64,000 bases of DNA, from positions 43,614,681 through 43,678,680 of the forward strand of contig NC_063450.1 of the NCBI RefSeq assembly GCF_020379485.1, in the 5' to 3' direction. Positions 1-10,551 of the stretch are shown here, one piece after another; the stretch's first letter is position 1; each line of letters opens with the position of its first letter. This stretch comes from Brassica napus. Lineage: Eukaryota; Streptophyta; Magnoliopsida; Brassicales; Brassicaceae. The notes under the pieces are model-generated. The model was not told the DNA's origin. It searched no databases and saw only the letters and a list, made by a program, of their open reading frames with translations. Both the position numbers and the translations under genes were made by a program.

Positions 1-306
1 TCTTCTACACAAGTTATTTTCTCTGATCTTGTTCGATGTAATTTTCATTGATTTTAGCAATTGGCAATCTGTGAAAAAAATATATTGGAATATCATCCTT
101 CGATGCTGGATGCATATCGTCGTGGTGGTGATCATTTTAGCTTCGTGTGCACTAGGTTAAGCTAATTAACAGCTTAGCAACTATAAATCCTCAAACAAAA
201 GAAAATTTATGTAATCAATAAATCTTAAATTTGTACAGTGGGTTGATAGATTTAAGAGTCTAATTGCCCATCTCGAAGAAAATCAATGTAAACCAGGAGT
301 AGCAGG

Positions 307-533
307 ATGAGGAGCAAGTATTGCACTACACAGACATCAGGCTTCCTTGCCAAGGTAATATCTTCTACAGAATCTCTTTCCATCTCTTCTCTCTCTCCTT
401 CTCTGAAACAATTGAGCATCTCTGAAAACAATTGTTCCTGCAGAATCAAGCATTGACGTTGAGCACAGAGCAGGCATTGGAGGATGTTCTACATTCATCG
501 GTGTCCAATCTTAAACAGGCAAGAGGTAGTTAG
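307..533 (+). other. Possible two-exon gene fragment, unrecognised
   Basis: A weak coding trace. An ATG at 307 opens a 16-codon exon (307-354) ending at a GTAATA donor. A CAG acceptor at 441-443 begins a second exon (444-533) that stays in frame to a TAG, giving a 45-residue peptide ending near SSVSNLKQARGS. The stretch before it (about 238-310) is also briefly open on the same strand. I recognise no domain. It could be the tail of a decayed gene or chance. Confidence 0.18.
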
Positions 534-1244
534 TAGTTAGTTATCAAAAATAGAGATAATAGGTTTTTCTACGGAACATGAATACGTAGCTTACTTACTG
601 TTGTTATGTATTCTCTGTTTGCTTGACACCATAGTTGGGAGAAGATAATGAAACAGTTATAGAGCTTATTGGTTTAGTTAATGAGATACTCACTATTTAG
701 TACAGAGTTTACGTTTTCATATGAATCTTAACATCCATATTACTAGAAAGAAAACATAAAAGAAAACACAAAATTCACACACAAAATTCATCGTAACATA
801 CTATAAAGCAAATGATATGAATACATAAATGATATGAATTAGACTTCGATTTTAAGATGATCATATAAGATTCCTAGCTACCATGTACAGAGAATAAGGT
901 GCAGGTATAGAAATGGTATCACATGTATATATGTCGTTGAGCATCCGGTTAGTGTTGGCATCATTTCCACTTTCCAACACCAAAATGATCTAGGACATTC
1001 GAAACAGAGGAAATAATCTAATTTTATAATTGTCTAGCTACTTATATTTTACAAAATATATAATTAAAACTAATATTTTAACAAACAAAATTCAGTATGC
1101 TCCAAAGCAATTCAACAATAAATTGATGACTAAATACACATCTATAGATGAGTTTTCAATAAACACATAAATAAAATTAGATAACTAAATAAACTGAATT
1201 CCACTATAAAAATATTGTCAACCTAAAAGATATATAAAAGATAA
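534..1244. other. AT-rich intergenic DNA
   Basis: No open frame of note, no RNA gene and no recognisable element end. Only short A/T-rich runs are seen, up to the target site of the SINE that follows. Confidence 0.6.
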
Positions 1245-1254
1245 TATATCAACC

Positions 1255-1523
1255 ACGCGTCTGTGGTCCAGTGGCGACAATCAACCTGGGAAGTCATGGG
1301 TTCGATCCCGCTGGGAGGTAGTTGCTCTTGAGGGACCTTCGGGCCCAATACGGACACGCCTGCAGACCCGTGGCCACTGGTGGGATTTACATGGGGTGAT
1401 CACCAGCCCTCCTGGAGGCCTCGGCGGGCTCCCCGGCTTGCTCCGGTGGACGGTCATTGGTCACTAGTCGGGTCCTCACGAGGTCTCGGATACCAGGGTC
1501 AACAAAAAAAAAAAAAAAATAAG
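1255..1523 (+). mobile_element. tRNA-derived SINE with 10-bp TSD
   Basis: A GC-rich block in AT-rich surroundings. It has a tRNA-like head with a pol III A box (TGGTCCAGTGG, about 1264) and B box (GGTTCGATCCC, about 1300), an unrelated body, and a 3' A-tract (1503-1519). The same 10 bp, TATATCAACC, lies on both sides (1245-1254 and 1524-1533), the target-site duplication of a retroposed copy. A free tRNA gene is unlikely because the acceptor stem does not close. Confidence 0.88.
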
Positions 1524-1533
1524 TATATCAACC

Positions 1534-3305
1534 GAAAAAATAATATGTAAGTTGAGCGAACCAATATAGGAGGAAATAATCAATAGTTGGTTTAGTTAAT
1601 AAAAAAACTAAATAAAACCGTGTGAAACAAGGACCGGACAAACATTGATTGGGGGAAGACAAAATATTTTAATGAGTTAAAATTAGGGCAATTCTTTTCA
1701 ATAGTTCATTTGATGTTTTTGTCTCCAAAATAAATTTTCAAGCTGCAAATCAACTAAATAGCCTTTACTAATTGAGTAAAAATCTATAATATCTTTATTT
1801 TAATTGTAATCAAATTAGAACAAATAATAAATTGCAACCACAAAAGAGAAAAACATTGCGACGGTGATGATGAGCATTTCCGACGACGAACTGTTCAAAT
1901 CATCTCCGACGATGAACTGTTCAAATCATCTCCTCACGACGAATCAAGCTGTGATTCTCCTGTCGACGAATCAAGTTGTGGATCAGTACGTTTCAATCAT
2001 TTTATCAATGATTTACAAAGAAAAACTAAATTCTACTTAGAGTTTTCGAATTGAAATTTGGGAGTTTCGTGTTATTGTTCTTCGGAGTTCGGATGATACA
2101 TTTGAGCTTGCTTTGTTGTTTGAATCCAATATGGAAAGCAGAATCAGAGTTACAAAGAATAAATTTCAGGAAGTTTTCCTTTACGGCTTACGAATAAAGA
2201 GATGAGCTTACCTACCTTACTTTTTGGTAAGAAATTCAGATTAGTCTGTAAAATAAAATTTCAAATGACGTTCCTTCTATATACTGTCCACATGGTACTT
2301 AAAAATATAAGTTTGTTCTCTAAATAAAACATCAACTTTACTATATGTTTAAATTCCAACTAAATAAAATTTGTTACAACTATCGGCTTTTTAATCTACT
2401 TTTATTGAATCGATTGGTCACAACCACTTATGCTATTCTAGTTTCAACTAAACATCTAAAAACAAAGTAATACACAACGGTTGCTAACCACTATCAAATG
2501 GATCGACAAATATCATTTTCTTTCAACATATTTTCATTTTCATATTTTTGAATATATATTCTTTACTAAGACCATAAAATGTTTGTAAATTCATGTAAAA
2601 ATAAAATACACGAAACCACTAGTAGTTGATAAATTGCAACTTCTGATACCATAAAACCAGAGTTCAAAAGTCCACCAAACACAATTTAAACGTTTTTAAC
2701 CCACACAAATTTATTGATGGGTCCACCCTTGCATATAATTCATAAAAAGTTAGTATAATTACATTCTTTTGTTTAAATTTGTGAACTATATATGTGGAAC
2801 ACGTAAATTAGAATAAAAGAATGTTTTAATATATTTAATTACACCTATTTTAATAATATAAGTTATATATTATAAAAGTAAATATATTTTCTAAACATAA
2901 ACAATTTTACTATATCTATAACACTATATTAAAAACTGATATAAAATTAGATAACTAATATTTTAAATTTGTATATAAATTATGTGGGTTGAAAGATATC
3001 TGCAATGTAAAATGTATTGAATCGCTCCCGCATTATGTTTAGAATAACAAAATTGCATTGGAAACTTTAATATGTATCTATTCATTTCCAGCCCTAATCA
3101 TGCCAGGTTGTCTTGCTGAGCTTGGAGACTGTGTCATCCTTTCTGGTGAAATAGTACATTAAATTTAATAGCTAAATAACCCAACGGTATTCTACATTAA
3201 TATCCTGGGACAATCAATTAGCACAATTTTTTGCATGTCTTTTTATACTTGTCTCATACTACTTAAAGAAAGAGAGGAGAACAAAACGAATGAGCATCAC
3301 ACATC
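1534..3305. other. Intergenic region with a 26-bp tandem pair and the first DUF1336 promoter
   Basis: Mostly AT-rich with no convincing gene. Two tandem copies of a 26-bp unit (1879-1904, 1905-1930, one mismatch) sit in a short open stretch after an ATG near 1868, which I do not call a gene. The last 200 bases resemble the sequence upstream of the second DUF1336 gene (shared words include CTTGGAGACT/TTTGGAGACT, CCCAACGGTA/CTCAACGGTA and TTTTTTGCATG), so this end is the duplicated promoter. Confidence 0.5.
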
Positions 3306-4154
3306 ATGAAGAGCCCTGTCGACCATAGTATCCCCAAGCCAGCCATACCGGAGTGGATAACCGAGACGACCAATGGTGGAACCGCCCGTCAAGTCGATCT
3401 CTATACAGGAATCAATGGATGGGCTTCCCCTCCAGGAGACGGCTTCTCTGTCCGCTCCGCTGACTACTTCACCAACAAACAGAAATGTCCCGGAGGAGAC
3501 TACCTCCTCTCTCTCGCTGGCGTTGACTGGCTCAAATCCAGTACCAAACTCGGTAACATCCTAGCTCGTCCCGACAACCGCGTGGCTCACGCGCTCAGAA
3601 AAGCACAGTCTCTTGGCCGGTCCCAAAATGGCTTCATCTTCGCTGTGAATTTTCATATTCCAGTCAAGGAACACCACCACTCGGTGCACTACTTCGTGAC
3701 GGAAGAACCCATTCCATCAGACTCTCTCCTGAAACGGTTCATAGACGGAGACGACTCGTTCCGTAACGAGAGGTTCAAGATAGTGAGCCAAGTCGTGAAA
3801 GGGCCCTGGATAGTTAAAGCGGCCGCAGGGCAGTTCGGCGCGTTTCTTGTGGCTAGGACCGTGAAGTGTACTTACCATAAAGGACCGAACTACTTTGAGG
3901 TCGATGTCGATACAGGTAGCTGGCCGATCTTGGCGGCGCTTGTACGGCTTTTGTTCGAGTACTCCAGGTACCTTACGGTCGACATTGGCTACGTTGTTGA
4001 GGCGCAAGAAGAGGATGAGCTGCCGGAGAGACTGATCGGAGGTATTAGATTGTGTCATATGGAGGTATCGTCGGCGTTTGTGGTCGAACCGGAGCCACTG
4101 AAACCGTACAGAATGATGGGTTCACTGGAAGCAAAGCCACCACGACGACATTAG
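3306..4154 (+). CDS. EDR2 C-terminal domain (DUF1336) protein, copy 1
   Basis: An intronless gene for 282 residues. Nearly the whole protein is one EDR2-C/DUF1336 domain, the module at the C-terminus of ENHANCED DISEASE RESISTANCE 2, where it follows START and PH domains. Here it stands alone, as in the short plant members. Visible signatures are PEWITETTNGG near residue 15, a Cys-Pro-Gly-Gly-Asp-Tyr block near 60, the basic ALRKAQSLGRSQNGF, the stretch HHHSVHYF, and the Cys-Thr-Tyr...Gly-Pro-Asn-Tyr-Phe-Glu...Asp-Thr-Gly-Ser block near 190-205. There is no signal peptide or membrane segment. The molecular role of stand-alone DUF1336 proteins is not established; lipid binding has been proposed for EDR2. 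The start is the only early ATG with full homology to copy 2. It probably matches the Arabidopsis cluster near At5g24990-At5g25020. Confidence 0.9.
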   Translation: MKSPVDHSIPKPAIPEWITETTNGGTARQVDLYTGINGWASPPGDGFSVRSADYFTNKQKCPGGDYLLSLAGVDWLKSSTKLGNILARPDNRVAHALRKAQSLGRSQNGFIFAVNFHIPVKEHHHSVHYFVTEEPIPSDSLLKRFIDGDDSFRNERFKIVSQVVKGPWIVKAAAGQFGAFLVARTVKCTYHKGPNYFEVDVDTGSWPILAALVRLLFEYSRYLTVDIGYVVEAQEEDELPERLIGGIRLCHMEVSSAFVVEPEPLKPYRMMGSLEAKPPRRH

Positions 4155-4751
4155 TAATAACTGGTTATGAATAAACATGAAATATATAAAATCAATCATT
4201 TCAAGTATAATATTAAACCAATTAATGTCTACTATTTTTGTTTTCTAAAGAAAGATCGTTATGTGTAACAGTGTAAGCAAATCGTATATTTAAATTTAGC
4301 TGAAGATATACTTATATTTAATATTTATTCTTTTGAGTTAAATAATTAGTGTATTATCTCAGATCAGCCATCCCTTTGGGTTCACTGGGTGAAGTTTATT
4401 TGATTTGAAAAGTTTGTTTTTTGGTCGGTAATAAAAAAACAAACGATGAATCGTGGATATGGACGAAAATACCAAAAGCCAGAAGTTTGACAAGATATTT
4501 TTCGAGTTAATGTTAGAGGCGGTAATAGTCATCATCGTTCTAATACTCATCATTGTCTAAATATGGATGCCTAAAGGATGTACTGCGGGAACCAGTCTCG
4601 ATTGACATGGGGATAGGCAATCCAGTACAGTGAAGTGTTAGCTTTAGCATCACCATCGACAACATTGGATAACTCTACTAAATGATAAAAAGGACAAGAT
4701 TGAAAATGTCAGAAACAGAGCATCACGGGGAAAGAGAGAGAGAGATTCTTA
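4155..4751. other. 3' flank of DUF1336 copy 1
   Basis: Noncoding. It holds AATAAA-like signals just after the stop (ATGAATAAACATG) and AT-rich DNA. The TAGTAATAACTGGTTATGAATAAAC tail resembles sequence 3' of copy 2 (near 9830), another trace of the tandem duplication. Confidence 0.5.
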
Positions 4752-5886
4752 GACTATGTACATTGGTGTGATTAATTCAACACCCTAATTTCTACTTTTT
4801 ACACTCCACATCATCTTTTATCTCTTCCATCTAACAATTCAACACCCACTCAATTTTTATACTCTACAATAGTTTTGTTTAATAAAATTCAACACCCTAT
4901 CTTATTTTTATATTGTTAAAAGTTTTCAATTAGTTTAATTAAAACCATAAAAATAAAACTTTTTTAATTATGTTTTTACAAATAACAAAATAGAAAATAT
5001 TAATAGTCACTAATTGTTTCTTAAATCATCTTATTAAAAAGTTTTACAAAAACTTAAAAATGCATTGCAACGCAATAATAAACACACAAAACAACTAATA
5101 AAGCACACATAACTTGATTAATACAATAGACATAACTTATACAAACAATAAAACTTTCAGTATCTTTAATCATGGATTACTTGTGAATTTGGCCTTATAT
5201 GTGTTTGACTAAATCTGCTTGTAATTCGTGATGTACATTTGAATCACGTAATTCGGATCTAGCACGCACATGGTTTGCAAATGCAGGTAGCACTTCGTCG
5301 AGAATGGTTATTGTGTATTTGATCCACTTGCCTCAGATTGATAATAATCGGTCCAATGTTGAAGATAAGAGTCTTGTTCATCCTCAACAATCATATTATG
5401 CAATATTATGCAATTTTGGAATTGGTTGAAAGAGTGATTTTGAAATTGATAGTTGTTGGAATTTGGATAATTAAAAGGATAATTAGTAGAATTTTGAGCA
5501 TCAGAAGGATTATTGTTAGGATTCATTCTTGGTAAAAAGGATAATTAAAAATATAATCAAGAGATTAAAGATAGAATGATAGAAAATTATAGTAGAAATA
5601 AAAGTTTTTTTTGTATCCAAATCAAATGAACCAAGTCTCTATTTATAGAGTAGAAAAAATTACGAATTTTGATATATAAAAAGTAAATTTATAAATTAAT
5701 TTAGTTATAAATAATTGTTGTTGAATAATTGAGATAAGAAAATAAATCCAGAATCTACACAAACCAATAAAAAAATGACACAGATGCAAAAGTGGGCTCC
5801 ATTTTGTGTTTATTCAAATCCACATCGACGTTCAACAGCTTCATTATTTGGTCTCTTCTTATTCAACACCTTCAATGTATATAGAC
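4752..5886 (-). mobile_element. PIF/Harbinger deletion derivative with TTA TSD
   Basis: Terminal inverted repeats GACTATGTACATTGGTGT (left) and, read inward from the right, GTCTATATACATTGAAGGTG. Each end is flanked by TTA (4749-4751, 5887-5889), the 3-bp target site typical of PIF/Harbinger. The 1.1-kb interior is AT-rich except for one 72-codon minus-strand frame that joins pieces of both Harbinger genes. It is non-autonomous. Confidence 0.8.
5308..5526 (-). pseudogene. Chimeric remnant of Harbinger ORF1 and transposase
   Basis: A 72-residue frame. The first 35 or so residues are Asn/Gln/Pro-rich (MNPNNNPSDAQNSTNYPFNY...), like the start of the Myb-like ORF1 partner protein. It then runs directly into CIILHNMIVEDE, a hallmark of the C-terminal part of the Harbinger DDE transposase (nuclease HARBI1 family). 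The catalytic DDE core and the DNA-binding domain are missing, so it cannot transpose. An internal deletion fused the two genes in frame. The neighbouring element at 55.2 kb keeps the same MIVEDE tail. Confidence 0.65.
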
Positions 5887-5952
5887 TTATATAGAAACAA
5901 GCGTGAATTATTCTCGTAAGAAAATAAAGAAACTTAAGAGAATCAACTACAA

Positions 5953-6654
5953 GAGTTATTCTTGGGTTCACCCCCTAGGATGAACCTAAAGGTTAACCAA
6001 CCAATAGAAAATTGTCATTTTAAATCTAGTATCTTTTAATTAAGGAAACCAAATAACTTGGCAAATTATATTATTTTTTCAAAATAAAATTTTAAAATAA
6101 ATAAAAATAATATATAAAAAACGAATTAAAAAAAAAAATGTTGTCAACAAAACACTAAACCCTAATACTAAACCCTAAACTCTAATCCTAAACCCTAAAT
6201 CCTTGGGTAAACCCTAAATCTTTGGGTAAACCCCTAAACCCTTGGAAAAACACTAAACATGTTGTCAACAAAACACTAAACCCTAAACTCTAATCCTAAA
6301 CCCTAAACCCTTGGGAAAACCTTAAACCCTTGGGTAAACCCTAAACTCTTGGGTAAACCCTAAACCCTTAGGTAAACCCTAAACCCTTGGAAAAACACTA
6401 AACATTTGGATAAATTCTAAATTCTAAATCTTAAACACTAAACTCCAAATCTTAAAAATAAATATTTTTTTTAAATAATATTTTTTTAGAACTATTGTTA
6501 TTTCTCTTTATTTAATTTTTAATTTTTTATTTTAAAAGCATAATATAATTTGGTAAGTTATTTTGTTTCCTTAATTAAAAGATACTAGATATAAAATGAC
6601 AACTTTCTATTGGTTAGTGAACCTAAAAGTTCACCCTAGGGGGTGAACCCAGTC
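5953..6654 (+). mobile_element. Mutator-type MITE with telomere-like core, copy A
   Basis: A 702-bp element flanked by the 9-bp duplication CAACTACAA (5944-5952, 6655-6663), the size made by Mutator-superfamily transposases. The left end reads GAGTTATTCTTGGGTTCACC; the right end is a shorter inverse (GGTGAACCCAGTC). Just inside each end is a tip palindrome (GGTTCACCC ... GGGTGAACC). The centre (about 6150-6430) is a degenerate array of CCCTAAA telomere-like units mixed with CCCTTGGGTAAA. No coding capacity. Confidence 0.85.
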
Positions 6655-6742
6655 CAACTACAATTGAGGCAAATACCTTTTCCGGGTTTGTAGATTGATT
6701 ATGTATGAATAATTTATAATTCATTAGACCGTATTTATATAG

Positions 6743-7450
6743 GACTTTTTCTTGGGTTCACCCCCTAGGGTGAACCCCAACCAATAGAAAGTTGTCATTT
6801 TAGATCTAGTATCTTTTAATTAAGGAAACAAAATAACTTGCCAAATTATATTATGCTTTTAAAATAAAAAATAAAAAATTAAGTAAATAAAAATAACAAT
6901 AGTTCTAAAAAAATATTGTTTAAAAAAAATATTTATTTTTAAGATTTAGAGTTTAGTGTTTAAGATTTATAATTTAGAATTTATCCAAATGTTTAGTGTT
7001 TTTCCAAGGGTTTAGGGTTTACCTACGGGTTTAGGGTTTACCCAAGGGTTTAGAGTTTACCCAAGGGTTTAAGGTTTTCCCAAGGGTTTAGGGTTTAGGA
7101 TTAGAGTTTAGGGTTTAGTGTTTTGTTGACAACATGTTTAGTGTTTTTCCAAGGGTTTAGGGGTTTTACCCAAGGATTTAGGGTTTACTTAAGGATTTAG
7201 GGTTTAGGATTTGAGTTTAGGGTTTAGTATTAGAGTTTAGGGTTTAGTGTTTTGTTGACAACATTTTTTTTTTTTGAATTCGTTTTTTATATATTATTTT
7301 TATTTATTTTTAAATTTTATTTTGAAAAAATAATATAATTTGCAAGTTATTTGGTTTCCTTAATTAAAAAATACTAGATTTAAAATGACAACTTTCTATT
7401 GGTTGGTGAACCTAAAGGTTCACCCTAGGGGGTGAACCCAAGAATAACTC
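6743..7450 (-). mobile_element. Mutator-type MITE with telomere-like core, copy B (inverted)
   Basis: Nearly the exact reverse complement of the copy at 5953-6654 over its full 708 bp. The telomere-like core reads GGGTTTA on the + strand (about 6950-7250). It has its own 9-bp duplication, TTTATATAG (6734-6742, 7451-7459), so it is an independent insertion and not an inverted duplication of the first copy. Noncoding. Confidence 0.85.
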
Positions 7451-7499
7451 TTTATATAGCTTCAAAACCCAATTTTTTTTTTCAGAAAAACATTCTTAT

Positions 7500-8300
7500 C
7501 TCACCAAATGTATATTTTTTATTCCTAAAAACCTACCAAAACCGATTGGAAATCCAGCTTATAAATTGGTACATTGAGGTGTGCGGTCGAGTGAATCTGA
7601 TTAATTAGCCGAGGATCATAAATGAGTTTTTTGGGGGACTTAGCAAGGAATTTTAGAGTAGATAAAAGACCATGGAATACGATTGTGACTTTTTACTGGT
7701 GCATAAAATTTTTAGTCACTTCTAAAATCAGCAGGAACCAGATTAGAGAAGCTTACTCCCTCAACACATGGAGCTAAGGGATTTGGTTTACTCATGCTAC
7801 TCTAATACTTTTTTTTATGCAATTGATTGTGATGAAGAACAGCCTGGCCACTAGAGGTAAAGATGATACAATGGAATGCAAACGTGGATTTCCAAGAGGT
7901 CCAAGAAACTCATCAACGTCTCTTTTTTAAATGTTCACATTCTGAAAAGATATGGAAGTCGCTCCCAAGGCCTAATGGACACAGATTATACGGCAAAATG
8001 GTCTTCTATCATTCAACTTGCATTAGATACATACATGGACACAGTTAAATTATCCCTGCTAAGATATGCTCTGCAAATAATGACGCATGGCATTTAGATC
8101 GAGGGAGAGAAATTTAAGACACCATGGAGAACGACCACTGTAACGAGAATGCCTAATAATTGGAGACGACAACTTGAAAGAAGCACTATTCACTTGGTAC
8201 TCAACACGGCCTTAAAGATGAGTCTTAAACAAACAGTTTTTGAAATCTGTTTTTCTTAGTAGTTGCATTCTCCAGCACTCTTAAGCACTTGATGTACAAA
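7500..8300 (+). pseudogene. LINE (L1-type) 3' remnant with zf-RVT domain
   Basis: Between 7800 and 8260 broken frames match the C-terminal zinc-binding domain of plant L1 reverse transcriptases (zf-RVT): the segment ETHQRLFFKCSHSEKIWKSL, preceded by NSLATRG in another frame. A later stretch around 8060-8220 resembles the IW.ERN region. Several frameshifts and stops are present, no reverse transcriptase core remains, and I see no poly-A tail or target duplication. The boundaries are approximate. Confidence 0.55.
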
Positions 8301-8539
8301 GTTTTTGAGTGAATACATTTTACATTTATTAGAAGAAAATGATCGAATTAACAGGTTTCAGATATCATACATTAAAATCTTTACAGGTTTTGGATGTTAG
8401 TTTTGATATTATTATTACAATAATCGATTTTGTGGACGAAACCCACCAATCACAAGCCTCGGATCTGATACTATGGGGTTCAAAAAGTAGCACAAGCCAA
8501 ACAAAGCATCGAGAAGTTTCCACATCACGCCATTAAAAA

Positions 8540-8684
8540 TAGCCACGTTGTTTCGTTGAGTTTGGAGACTCTAAATCTTCCTTTGTCATGATACAGCACA
8601 TTAACTCAACGGTACCAACATTGATAACCATGGACCATTGGCGCATTTTTTTGCATGTTTTTTTAGTGAGCCCCATCACACATC
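8540..8684 (+). promoter_or_regulatory. Upstream region of DUF1336 copy 2
   Basis: Shares a patchwork of words with the region upstream of copy 1 (TTGGAGACT, the AACGGTA block, TTTTTTGCATG), so the promoter was duplicated with the gene. Conserved words between the copies are candidate control sites. No TATA box stands out. Confidence 0.4.
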
Positions 8685-9566
8685 ATGAATCAAACCCAAA
8701 GCCCTTCTGATGATAACAACACCAAGCCGACCAGAACCGGAGAGAAGTCCACAGAACCGGAGTGGATAACCGAAACGACCAATGGTGGATCCACACGCCA
8801 CGTCGATCTCCATACAGGAATCAACGGCTGGGCTTCACCTCCAGGAGACGTTTTCTCTGTCCGATCCGCCGACTACTTCACCAACAAACAGAAATGTCCC
8901 GGCGGAGACTACCTCCTCTCTGCCGCCGGCGTTGACTGGCTCAAATCCAGTACCAAACTCGATAACATCCTAGCTCGTCCCGACAACCGCGTGTCTCACG
9001 CGCTCAGAAAAGCGCAGTCTCTTGGCCGGTCCCAAAACGGCTTCATCTTCGCTGTGAATTTTCATATTCCAGGCAAGGAACACCACCACTCGGTGCACTA
9101 CTTCGCGACGGAGGAACCCATTCCATCAGACTCTCTCCTGAAACGGTTCATAGACGGAGACGACTCGTTCCGTAACGAGAGGTTCAAGATAGTGAGCCAA
9201 GTCGTGAAAGGGCCCTGGATAGTTAAAGCGGCGGCAGGGCAGTTCGGCGCGTTCCTTGCGGCTAAGACAGTGAAGTGTACTTACCATAAAGGACCAAACT
9301 ACTTTGAGATCGACGTCGATACAGGTAGCTGGCCAATCTTGGCGGCGCTTGTACGGCTTTTGTTCGAGTACTCCAGGTACCTTACGGTCGACATTGGCTA
9401 CGTTGTTGAGGCGCAAGAAGAGGATGAGCTGCCGGAGAGACTGATCGGAGGCATTAGATTGTGTCATATGGAGGTATCGTCGGCGTTTGTGGTCGACCCG
9501 CAGCCACTGAAACTGTACAGAATGATGGGTTCGGCGGAAGCAAGCCACGACGACAACACGCATTGA
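8685..9566 (+). CDS. EDR2 C-terminal domain (DUF1336) protein, copy 2
   Basis: An intronless gene for 293 residues, the tandem paralogue of the gene at 3306. It differs by a longer N-terminus (about 16 extra residues, with repeated Thr-Gly-Glu/Pro-Glu text before PEWITETTNGG) and a different C-terminal tail (EASHDDNTH). The middle is almost identical; from about codon 95 to 270 the two genes differ at only a few bases, mostly silent. Domain content is a single EDR2-C/DUF1336 module with no START, PH or membrane segment. The function is unproven, and a lipid-related or signalling role is only an inference from EDR2. The spacer between the copies holds four transposon insertions but both frames are open, so both may be expressed. 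Confidence 0.9.
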   Translation: MNQTQSPSDDNNTKPTRTGEKSTEPEWITETTNGGSTRHVDLHTGINGWASPPGDVFSVRSADYFTNKQKCPGGDYLLSAAGVDWLKSSTKLDNILARPDNRVSHALRKAQSLGRSQNGFIFAVNFHIPGKEHHHSVHYFATEEPIPSDSLLKRFIDGDDSFRNERFKIVSQVVKGPWIVKAAAGQFGAFLAAKTVKCTYHKGPNYFEIDVDTGSWPILAALVRLLFEYSRYLTVDIGYVVEAQEEDELPERLIGGIRLCHMEVSSAFVVDPQPLKLYRMMGSAEASHDDNTH

Positions 9567-10551
9567 ATTAATTTCAAGTAATTTTTAATAGAAAGATTAA
9601 AACATTCATAAACTGTTATGGACTTTTTTTTGTCGGCAACTTTTTATTTATTATGAATAACCCATAAAGGAACTGTTATGAAAAAGAAAAAAAAATAACC
9701 CATAAAGGCTGCACACTAGTTGTCATCGTGTCACGAGACCAAGGATAGAGTACAGCCACGTTGCCTGTGTAATGGTTATTTTATGGTGATGATGATTGAG
9801 ACGTGTCACATTGTTCAATCTCATAAATTGTTATGAATAAACATCAAATAAATAAAATCATAATTGAAAAAAAAAAAATCATAATTATATTCTCTCATTT
9901 TCAAGTTTATTAAAGCCAATGTCAACTGTTTTTTGTTTGGTTCATATACTTAAAATTAGCCGAAGTTGTACGTAGTTTTTATTCTTTCGAGTTACGAATC
10001 CAACTGAAAGCTGTCTCTTACTATTCGATGGAAGTAAAACATTACGAATCCAATACTACCAGACTGTCTGGGCCCTCTTTAGGTCGGCTAACGAACATCT
10101 GTTAACATTAATTTGGTTACTCAGCACCATCAAAGCTGTTAACAAGTTTGGACTCACTTCAGAAAATAAATGCGACAGCCACCACAAAAGCTTACTGGAC
10201 ATGCGTCTAGTGAAAATCACTCCTACATAATGGTATGATATTTTTTGTGATCACACACAAGACAAGTCACTCTTTACTTTTTGATGATTCAGAGGTTTTG
10301 AATCCCTATGTAAATATGTAATAAGCTTTTGGAAAAAACTCAATCAGTCAATGGTGGAGCAAATCTAACCCGATAAGCTGGCAACTGAGAAAATGGTGGA
10401 TAGGGCCAAAAACAAAGGAAACATCCCTTATTAGCATTAATTCGAGCATAAGCATCTAAATATTCAATCACAAATTCATCAAAAAACATCTATAACGCAA
10501 ATATCAGATCAGAACAAAACATTAAGCCCAAATCCATGTCACGACGTTTCC
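9567..10551. other. Intergenic region downstream of DUF1336 copy 2
   Basis: AT-rich with no convincing gene. It holds a short run related to the 3' flank of copy 1 and the 3'-UTR region of the small minus-strand gene that follows. Confidence 0.5.

Larger units (their letters stand above)
5953..7450. repeat. 1.5-kb inverted repeat, 88-bp spacer
   Basis: The two MITE copies form arms of about 700 bp around an 88-bp unique spacer (6655-6742). Read-through RNA would fold into a long, nearly perfect hairpin. Confidence 0.85.

Noticed and set aside
1255..1340. Possible tRNA gene
   Set aside because: A and B boxes are present but the cloverleaf does not close, and the block has a SINE body, A-tail and target duplication.
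3717..4058. 113-codon minus-strand frame inside DUF1336 copy 1 (and the matching 145-codon frame at 9126-9563)
   Set aside because: It is antisense to a clear domain protein. It is open in both copies only because the copies are nearly identical.
6150..7255. Interstitial telomere (chromosome fusion point)
   Set aside because: The CCCTAAA arrays are degenerate, occur in both directions, and lie inside elements with 9-bp duplications. A third copy is elsewhere.
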